DNA from: CAZPHI01 sp964586425
GTDB lineage: Bacteria > Bacillota > Clostridia > Lachnospirales > Lachnospiraceae
Direction: 5' to 3'
Assembly: GCA_964586425.1 (NCBI GenBank)
Contig: CAZPHI010000019.1
Span: forward strand, 1 to 37,478
DNA length: 37,478 nucleotides
How positions within the stretch are numbered: the first letter of the stretch is position 1; each line of letters begins with the position of its first letter. A program made the position numbers and the translations under genes. Below, one piece after another: positions 31,622-37,478 of the stretch. The notes beneath the pieces were generated by a model. That model saw only the letters and a program-made list of their open reading frames with translations, made no database searches and was not told the origin of the DNA.

Positions 31622-31650
31622 TATGATGTTTTGCTAATATAAACATCATA
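31622..31650. promoter_or_regulatory. Perfect inverted repeat before the cvpA-like gene
   Basis: TATGATGTTT (31622-31631) and AAACATCATA (31641-31650) are separated by 9 nt and end two nt before the AAGGAAAT ribosome binding site region. It can be an operator or an mRNA hairpin limiting translation. Confidence 0.45.
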
Positions 31651-31659
31651 CAAGGAAAT

Positions 31660-32391
31660 ATGGAGATTATATTACTTATTATTGTGGCAGGCATTATAAT
31701 TATGAATGGTCTTGATGGTTACAAAAAAGGAATGGTAAAATTAATCCTTTGTTTGGTAGCGTTAATCGGTTCGATAGTTGTTGCAGCACTTGTATCACCA
31801 GCAGTTGGCAATGCATTAAAAGATAAGACAGAATTATATAACAAGTTGAACAGTGCTGTTGATAAGAAATTTGAGCAGGCTGGTGTGGCGGCTAATATAA
31901 TTGATAGTATTGGTGATGCTGTAGGAATGGAATCAATAGAAGAGATTAAATCTAAGTTCGCAGATTCAATAGAACTTCCAGATGGTATAGTATCTTCCAT
32001 AGAGGAGAATCTTGTAGAACAGTACGGAAATAATAATGATCAGCCACTATCTGTTGAAGAAGTTTTGAACAATGTATCTGATTCTGTGGCTAATACAATA
32101 TGGAATGCAATTATATTCGTGATTTTATTTGTGATTATATATGTAATTGTTAGCATAATTATAAGCGTAAGTGGTTTGATTAATAGCATACCATTGATTG
32201 GAAGCATTAATCAGATTGTGGGCCTTGTGCTTGGCGTTGTAAAGGGATTATGTGTAGTATGGATAGCATGCCTTGTACTTACAATGTTCGGCAGTACAGA
32301 ATTTGGATTAAAGGTATTTGATGCAATTAATGCAAATGCTTTATTATCATTTATATATAGTAATAATATTCTATTAAATATATTAACTTAG
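31660..32391 (+). CDS. CvpA-family membrane protein
   Basis: A 243-residue membrane protein. The N-terminal segment LLIIVAGIIIMNGLDGYKKGMVKLILCLVALIGSIVVAAL is CvpA-like (helix, GYKKG turn, helix). A helical, acidic middle (about 50-145) probably lies outside, and two further helices (about 148-172 and 180-212) close the protein. CvpA relatives are linked to colicin V production or envelope integrity, but their action is not settled. AAGGAAAT precedes the ATG. It lies 50 nt before the arginine decarboxylase gene and may share its transcript. An IS110 element separates it from DUF5711. Confidence 0.8.
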   Translation: MEIILLIIVAGIIIMNGLDGYKKGMVKLILCLVALIGSIVVAALVSPAVGNALKDKTELYNKLNSAVDKKFEQAGVAANIIDSIGDAVGMESIEEIKSKFADSIELPDGIVSSIEENLVEQYGNNNDQPLSVEEVLNNVSDSVANTIWNAIIFVILFVIIYVIVSIIISVSGLINSIPLIGSINQIVGLVLGVVKGLCVVWIACLVLTMFGSTEFGLKVFDAINANALLSFIYSNNILLNILT

Positions 32392-32441
32392 TATTAAAGT
32401 GATTTAGACAATACAATATAAATGAAGGGATGTGACATCTT

Positions 32442-33917
32442 TTGGAATACATTGGAAGTAATGGTAATGTACTTACACAATATGATACACCAATACATAA
32501 AGCACTCGAGGAACAGCGACTTAACAGGCTGGCACATTTTGATGTCCCAGGTCATAAGGGCGGAAGAGGCAATAAGGAATTACGTGAGTTTTTAGGCGCA
32601 GACTGTATGCGATTGGATATGAATTCTATGAAACCGCTGGACAACTTATGTCATCCAACGTCAGTTATTAAAGATGCGCAGGCATTGGCTGCTGAAGCCT
32701 TTGGAGCCGATGAAACATTTTTTATTGTTAATGGAACAACTGCGGCTGTGCAGGCAATGATTATGGCGGCCACACAGACTGGTGATAAGATTATTATGCC
32801 TAGAAATGTACATAGAAGTGCAATTAATGCATTAGTTGTTAATGGTGCAATTCCGGTCTATGTTAATCCTGGAGTTAATAAGCGTCTAGGAATACCATTG
32901 GGAATGACTAACGCAGACGTGGAGAAAGCAATTGCAGAGAATCCGGATGCAAAGGCAATTCTCGTTAATAATCCAACTTATTATGGAATATGTTCTGACC
33001 TTAAAAGTATTGTTAAAATAGCACATGAACATGGAATGCTTGTACTTGTAGATGAAGCGCATGGAACACATTTTTATTTTAATGATAAGCTGCCAATTTC
33101 AGCTATGGAAGCAGGAGCGGATATGGCTGCTGTAAGTATGCATAAAACAGGCGGCTCACTCACACAGAGTTCGATACTTCTTACTAAGAATACGGTAAAT
33201 GCTGATTATGTTCGTCAGGTTATTAATCTTACTCAGACTACAAGCGGTTCATATCTTTTATTGTCGTCATTAGATATTGCAAGAAAAAATATGAGTCTCA
33301 ATGGACTTATGATGAGCGATAAGATGATTGAATTTGCATCATATGCAAGAGATGAGATTAACAAGTTAGGCGGATACTATGCATTTGGCGAAGAACTTAT
33401 AGACCATGAGGCTGTTTATGATTTTGACAGAACAAAGCTTTCAGTTCATACAAGAGATATTGGATTAGCTGGAATCGAAGTATATGATATTCTGAGAGAT
33501 GATTATGGTATTCAAATAGAATTTGGTGATATAGGTAATATTCTTGCAATTATTTCAGGTGGAGATAGAAATCTTGAAATTGAGAGATTGATATCAGCGT
33601 TATCAGAAGTTAAGCGACTGCATGAAAGAGATAAGGCGGGTATGTTTGACCATGAGTATATTAATCCTAAAATAGTTATGGGACCACACAAAGCATTTTT
33701 TAGCGATAAGATATCTGTTCCGATAATAAAGAGTGAGGGAACGATATGTGGAGAGTTTGTTATGTGTTATCCACCAGGAATTCCAATCCTTGCGCCTGGA
33801 GAGATGATTACTCAGGATATTATTCATTATATTGAATATGCCAAGGAAAAGGGTTGTGTTCTTACCGGTACTCAGGATATGACAATTGAAAATATTAATG
33901 TTATAGATACTAATTAA
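32442..33917 (+). CDS. speA: Arginine/lysine/ornithine decarboxylase (arginine decarboxylase type)
   Basis: A 491-residue fold-type I PLP decarboxylase. It has HFDVPGHKGGRGN (about 32-44), FIVNGTTAAVQAMIMA, LVDEAHGTHFYF and the Schiff-base lysine in SMHKTGGSLTQSS, with a C-terminal GEFVMCYPPGIPILAPGE. This short form without the N-terminal wing domain is the Bacillus SpeA type, making agmatine from arginine; lysine or ornithine specificity cannot be excluded. The start is TTG 32442 with AAGGGA 11 nt upstream. It heads the polyamine operon. Confidence 0.88.
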   Translation: MEYIGSNGNVLTQYDTPIHKALEEQRLNRLAHFDVPGHKGGRGNKELREFLGADCMRLDMNSMKPLDNLCHPTSVIKDAQALAAEAFGADETFFIVNGTTAAVQAMIMAATQTGDKIIMPRNVHRSAINALVVNGAIPVYVNPGVNKRLGIPLGMTNADVEKAIAENPDAKAILVNNPTYYGICSDLKSIVKIAHEHGMLVLVDEAHGTHFYFNDKLPISAMEAGADMAAVSMHKTGGSLTQSSILLTKNTVNADYVRQVINLTQTTSGSYLLLSSLDIARKNMSLNGLMMSDKMIEFASYARDEINKLGGYYAFGEELIDHEAVYDFDRTKLSVHTRDIGLAGIEVYDILRDDYGIQIEFGDIGNILAIISGGDRNLEIERLISALSEVKRLHERDKAGMFDHEYINPKIVMGPHKAFFSDKISVPIIKSEGTICGEFVMCYPPGIPILAPGEMITQDIIHYIEYAKEKGCVLTGTQDMTIENINVIDTN

Positions 33918-34006
33918 TACAATGACAATAGAGATATATACAGATTTGTACTGCGCAGAATCTGGATTATTGTTGTATAAATACAAGCCGCAGCATGAGG
34001 TGATAT

Positions 34007-34858
34007 ATGGAACTTTGGTATACTGACCAACACACCAAGAATGTTAGATTTTCCATGAAGGTTGAAAAACAGATTGCCGCTTGCCAGAGTGAATATCAGA
34101 GAATTGATATTCTAAAGACAAGTGAATTTGGTAAGGTATTGGTTCTTGATGGAGAATTGATGATAACGCAGAAGGATGAATTTATATATCATGAGATGAT
34201 AACTCATGTTCCAATGGCTGTACATCCTAATGTGAAAAAGGTACTTGTAATTGGAGCTGGTGATGGCGGCACAATTAGAGAGTTGACAAAATACGATACT
34301 ATCGAAAGAATCGATATGGTGGAAATAGACAAAATGGTTACGGATATCTGCCTTGAACACTTTCAGGAGACATCATGTAAGCTTAATGATAAGCGTGTAC
34401 ATATGTATTTTGAAGAAAGTCTTAGATTCGTTCGTATGAAAAAAGATGAATATGATTTGATTATTGTTGATTGTGCAGATCAATATGGCCCTGCAGAAGG
34501 ATTATTTACAAGAGAATTTTATGGTAATTGTTTTAAGGCACTTCATGATGATGGTATTCTAATTAATCAGCATGAAAGCCCATATTATAGTGAACATTCA
34601 AGAACGGTGCAGAAAGCTCATAATCATATTAAACTGGTATTTCCGTATAGTACAGTATATCAGTGTCATATTCCGTCATATCCATCTGGTCACTGGCTGT
34701 TTGGATTTGCATCCAAAAAATATGACCCTATAGATGATCTGAATGAGAGTGCATGGAATTCATTGGGAATCAAGACGAGATATTATAATACAGATTTGCA
34801 TAAAGGCAGTTTTTATTTGCCAACCTATGTTAAAGAATTGTTAGGTACAAATGAATAA
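34007..34858 (+). CDS. speE: Spermidine synthase / aminopropyltransferase
   Basis: A 283-residue polyamine aminopropyltransferase. The N-terminal hairpin is followed by VLDGELMITQKDEFIYHEMITHVPM, the nucleotide loop GAGDGG(T)IREL and VEIDKMV. The catalytic stretch reads IIVDCADQYGPAEGLF, against the usual DSTDPVGPAxxLF; both aspartates remain but the S, T, P and V positions differ, so the amine acceptor may not be putrescine. It needs decarboxylated S-adenosylmethionine, yet no speD lies in the window. GAGGTGAT lies just upstream of the ATG. It follows speA by 89 nt and precedes the next gene by 21 nt. Confidence 0.88.
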   Translation: MELWYTDQHTKNVRFSMKVEKQIAACQSEYQRIDILKTSEFGKVLVLDGELMITQKDEFIYHEMITHVPMAVHPNVKKVLVIGAGDGGTIRELTKYDTIERIDMVEIDKMVTDICLEHFQETSCKLNDKRVHMYFEESLRFVRMKKDEYDLIIVDCADQYGPAEGLFTREFYGNCFKALHDDGILINQHESPYYSEHSRTVQKAHNHIKLVFPYSTVYQCHIPSYPSGHWLFGFASKKYDPIDDLNESAWNSLGIKTRYYNTDLHKGSFYLPTYVKELLGTNE

Positions 34859-34879
34859 TATTATATAGGAGGAATAATC

Positions 34880-36079
34880 ATGGGAAGAGCATTGATTATC
34901 GGAGCTGGTGGAGTAGCCAGTGTTGTTATTAACAAATGTTGTCAAAATTCTGAGGTGTTTGAGGAGATATGTATCGCAAGTAGAACAAAGTCAAAATGTG
35001 ATGCATTTAAAGAAAAGTTAGATGGTGGAAAAACTAAAATTACAACAGCAAAGGTTGATGCAGACAATGTTGATGAACTTGTTGCGTTGATTAATGATTA
35101 TAAGCCAGACATTGTCATTAATGTAGCATTGCCATATCAGGATTTGACAATAATGGATGCTTGTTTGGCAACCAAGACAAACTATATGGACACAGCGAAT
35201 TATGAACCATTAGATACAGCAAAATTTGAGTATTCATGGCAGTGGGCATACAGAGACAAATTTAAAGAAGCTGGTATTACTGCATTACTCGGTTCTGGCT
35301 TTGACCCAGGTGTAACAGGAGTATTTTCCGCATATGCTCAAAAACATTATTTTGATGAAATCAATTACATTGATATTCTCGACTGCAATGGTGGAGACCA
35401 TGGATATCCATTTGCAACAAACTTTAATCCGGAAATCAACATTCGTGAAGTCTCTGCAAAAGGAAGCTATTGGGAAGACGGTAAGTGGGTTGAGATAGAA
35501 CCAATGGAGATAAAGAGAGTATATAATTTTGATCAGGTAGGAGAGAAGGATATGTATCTCTTACATCATGAGGAATTAGAGTCACTTGGTGTTAATATTA
35601 AAGGAATTAAGAGAATTAGATTCTTTATGACATTTGGACAGAGTTACCTTACACATCTTAAATGCTTGGAAAATGTTGGCATGACTTCAATTGAACCAAT
35701 AGAATTTGAGGGTAAACAAATTGTACCACTACAGTTTTTAAAGGCTGTTCTTCCAGATCCTGCATCATTAGGACCTAGAACAAAAGGAAAAACTAATATT
35801 GGATGTATATTCCAAGGTAAAAAAGACGGAAAAGATAGAACTTATTACGTATATAATGTATGTGATCATCAGGAATGCTATAAAGAGGTCGGCTCACAGG
35901 CTATTTCATACACAACAGGTGTACCAGCAATGATAGGTGCAATGATGATAATGACAGGAAAGTGGAATAAGCCGGGTGTGTATAATATTGAAGAATTTGA
36001 TCCGGATCCATTTATGGAAGCCCTTAACAAATGGGGATTGCCATGGATTGAAAACTTTAATCCAACACTTGTTGATTAA
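34880..36079 (+). CDS. Carboxynorspermidine synthase (saccharopine dehydrogenase-like)
   Basis: A 399-residue NAD(P)H-dependent enzyme of the saccharopine dehydrogenase family. The Rossmann loop is IIGAGGVASVV (residues 5-15), then NVALPYQDLTIMDACLATKTNYMDTANYE and GFDPGVTGVFSAYAQ, which match carboxynorspermidine (carboxyspermidine) dehydrogenase. The reaction is reductive condensation of a diamine with L-aspartate semialdehyde. Its neighbour nspC encodes the next step, which makes the role secure. AGGAGGAATAATC precedes the ATG. No oddities were seen. Confidence 0.9.
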   Translation: MGRALIIGAGGVASVVINKCCQNSEVFEEICIASRTKSKCDAFKEKLDGGKTKITTAKVDADNVDELVALINDYKPDIVINVALPYQDLTIMDACLATKTNYMDTANYEPLDTAKFEYSWQWAYRDKFKEAGITALLGSGFDPGVTGVFSAYAQKHYFDEINYIDILDCNGGDHGYPFATNFNPEINIREVSAKGSYWEDGKWVEIEPMEIKRVYNFDQVGEKDMYLLHHEELESLGVNIKGIKRIRFFMTFGQSYLTHLKCLENVGMTSIEPIEFEGKQIVPLQFLKAVLPDPASLGPRTKGKTNIGCIFQGKKDGKDRTYYVYNVCDHQECYKEVGSQAISYTTGVPAMIGAMMIMTGKWNKPGVYNIEEFDPDPFMEALNKWGLPWIENFNPTLVD

Positions 36080-36132
36080 TATAATTATATATACCAACAT
36101 AGAAAATCAGTACACATGGAGGAACTATTATA

Positions 36133-37281
36133 TTGAATATTAATTTTAATATAGATGAAGTTGAGACACCATCATATGTTGTTGATTCAGACCTATTAGA
36201 AGATAATCTTAAAATATTGAAAAATGTGATGGATGAGACTGGTGCAAAAATTTTACTTGCTCAAAAAGGTTTTTCCATGTATTCAACATATCCGCTTATA
36301 AGACAATATCTTGCAGGTACAACTGCAAGTTCATTGTTTGAGGCAAAATTAGGATATGAAGAAATGGGTGGAGAAACACATATATTCTCTCCTGCGTATA
36401 ACGAGAATGAGTTTGATGAAATTCTTAATATATGTGATCATATAGTTTTCAATTCAATTGAACAGTGGATTAAGTTCAAAGCAAGGGTACAAATGAGCAC
36501 AAAGCCTCATACTTGTGGTATTAGAATTAATCCAGAGTATTCAGAAGTAGAGCATGCTATATATGATCCATGTTGTGCTGGTTCTAGACTAGGTACTACT
36601 TTATCAGAATTTGAGAATGCTTTAAAAGAATTTCCAGATGCATTAGATGGAATAGAAGGTCTACATGTGCATGCATTGTGTGAACAGAATTCAGATACTC
36701 TAAAGAGAGTTTTAGAACATATGGAACAGAAATTCTCACCTTATATGAAGCAAATGAAGTGGATTAATTTTGGCGGTGGACATCATATTACACGACCAGG
36801 ATATGATATTGATTTATTAAAACAGTGCATTAATCATATACAAGACACCTATAATGTAGCGGTATATCTTGAACCAGGTGAGGCAGTTGCTCTTAATACT
36901 GGATTTCTTGTAAGTACGGTAATGGAAATAAAAGGTAACAATGCACTGATAGATGCTTCGGCAGCATGCCATATGCCAGATGTATTAGAAATGCCGTATA
37001 GACCTGAAATTAATGGCGCAGGAATGCCGGGTGAGTATGAATATACTTATAGATTAGGCGGAAATACATGCCTTGCAGGTGATATTGTTGGTGATTATTC
37101 ATTCAAAGCGCCATTGAAAGTAGGAGATGTTTTAGTCTTTGGAGATATGGCTCATTATAGTATGGTAAAAAACAATACATTTAATGGAATTGGACTACCA
37201 TCTATTATGTTGTATGATAAAAAGAATGGATTAAAGCTAATTAAGAAGTTTGGATATGAGGATTTCAAGAGCAGATTGTAA
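36133..37281 (+). CDS. nspC: Carboxynorspermidine decarboxylase
   Basis: A 382-residue fold-type III PLP enzyme of the alanine racemase-like decarboxylase group. The Schiff-base Lys is in LAQKGFSMYSTYP (about residue 45), with RINPEYSEVEHAIYDPCCAGSRLG, the glycine-rich loop FGGGHHI, and LEPGEAV near the cofactor phosphate. It removes CO2 from carboxy(nor)spermidine to give (nor)spermidine. The start is TTG 36133 with GGAGG 10 nt upstream. It is the last gene of the cluster in the window; 37282-37404 shows no terminator I can trust and no gene. Confidence 0.92.
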   Translation: MNINFNIDEVETPSYVVDSDLLEDNLKILKNVMDETGAKILLAQKGFSMYSTYPLIRQYLAGTTASSLFEAKLGYEEMGGETHIFSPAYNENEFDEILNICDHIVFNSIEQWIKFKARVQMSTKPHTCGIRINPEYSEVEHAIYDPCCAGSRLGTTLSEFENALKEFPDALDGIEGLHVHALCEQNSDTLKRVLEHMEQKFSPYMKQMKWINFGGGHHITRPGYDIDLLKQCINHIQDTYNVAVYLEPGEAVALNTGFLVSTVMEIKGNNALIDASAACHMPDVLEMPYRPEINGAGMPGEYEYTYRLGGNTCLAGDIVGDYSFKAPLKVGDVLVFGDMAHYSMVKNNTFNGIGLPSIMLYDKKNGLKLIKKFGYEDFKSRL

Positions 37282-37404
37282 AATAATAATAGAAATATAT
37301 ATTTATAATTAGTAGTTATTAATATGGAAAATACCACATATTGTGTTTTTGTGTCAATTGTGTCAAATAATTTAAAAAATTCAAAAAAATATTAAAAAAA
37401 GGTG

Positions 37405-37433
37405 TTGACAAAGTATAGTGAGAATGATATTAT
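37405..37433 (+). promoter_or_regulatory. Strong promoter facing out of the window
   Basis: TTGACA (37405-37410), a 17-nt spacer and TATTAT (37428-37433; a second TATAAT is at 37431-37436). An A-rich tract precedes the -35 and could act as an UP element. What follows to the end of the window (GTCGCTGCGG and on) is noncoding; such promoters often drive stable RNA or highly expressed genes, but the target is outside the window. Confidence 0.6.
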
Positions 37434-37478
37434 AATCAAGTCGCTGCGGAACACATACAACAGAGACAACTTACAAAA

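Noticed and set aside
37437..37478. Start of a tRNA or rRNA gene at the window end
   Set aside because: GTCGCTGCGG resembles leaders of stable RNA operons, but too little sequence remains to support a call.

Overview
The window reads as a chromosomal segment of a low-GC Clostridia, most likely a member of the Lachnospiraceae (Lachnospira/Eubacterium/Roseburia type). The basis is the AT-rich codon usage, purine-rich AGGAGG-type ribosome binding sites, frequent TTG and GTG starts, and families typical of that group: DUF5702, DUF5711, DUF6382-FHA, DUF2508, a YyaC-like protein and an arginine-decarboxylase/carboxynorspermidine gene cluster. The species cannot be named from sequence alone.

Layout. 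(1) About 1-5800 is a decayed accessory region. A flavodoxin remnant is followed by an AbiE-type antitoxin/toxin pair with its own promoter and a perfect inverted repeat that may be its operator. Then come a DUF3800 protein, a frameshifted PD-(D/E)XK-like nuclease, two strong terminator hairpins, GC-richer debris of mobile-element type, and remnants of a GNAT acetyltransferase and a DUF1232 (YkvA-like) membrane protein. A 63-bp repeat (59/63 identical) occurs at both ends (61-123 and 5600-5662). (2) 5804-8192: DUF2156 (phosphatidylglycerol lysyltransferase-like) protein, Cys-cluster protein and a CysK-family PLP enzyme with altered motifs. (3) 8193-9314: two tandem promoters, an XRE-type regulator and a convergent DUF2508 protein. 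(4) 9442-20857: a 13-gene, one-direction Tad/Flp-type pilus locus. It has two prepilin peptidases, TadZ-like, TadA, TadB and TadC-like proteins, a 55-residue Flp prepilin, a DUF5702 (TadG-like) protein, two TadE-like pseudopilins (one with a duplicated Cys/His module), a membrane-anchored unknown, a secreted unknown and a DUF6382-FHA protein. (5) 20912-27310: flavin reductase-SCP2 fusion, a soluble histidine-kinase-like protein, HIT protein, aconitase, a coiled-coil membrane protein and a YyaC-like protein. (6) 27614-30076: a LysM protein with a degenerate MPN/JAMM-like domain, and a DUF5711 protein. (7) 30222-31388: an IS110-family transposase with a plausible bridge-RNA region upstream. (8) 31660-37281: cvpA-like gene followed by a polyamine operon (arginine decarboxylase, spermidine synthase, carboxynorspermidine synthase, carboxynorspermidine decarboxylase), then a strong promoter pointing out of the window.

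How the genes fit together. In the pilus locus the peptidases would process the Flp and TadE-like prepilins. TadA would power assembly on the TadB/TadC platform, TadZ would localise the machine, and DUF5702, the secreted protein and the TadE-like proteins would be minor or surface components. The polyamine operon encodes both an aminopropyl-transfer step and the carboxy(nor)spermidine route, with no speD in view.

Most unusual signals. Three genes (prepilin peptidase near 9442, membrane protein near 17534, histidine kinase near 22675) have strong ribosome binding sites but no ATG/GTG/TTG at the expected place. The only nearby in-frame candidates there are ATA, ACG or ATC. The first is also preceded by three ATG-TAA start-stop elements. 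Other points of interest are the missed Flp pilin gene, the duplicated Cys/His module on a pilus subunit, the possible bridge RNA and the JAMM-like LysM protein.
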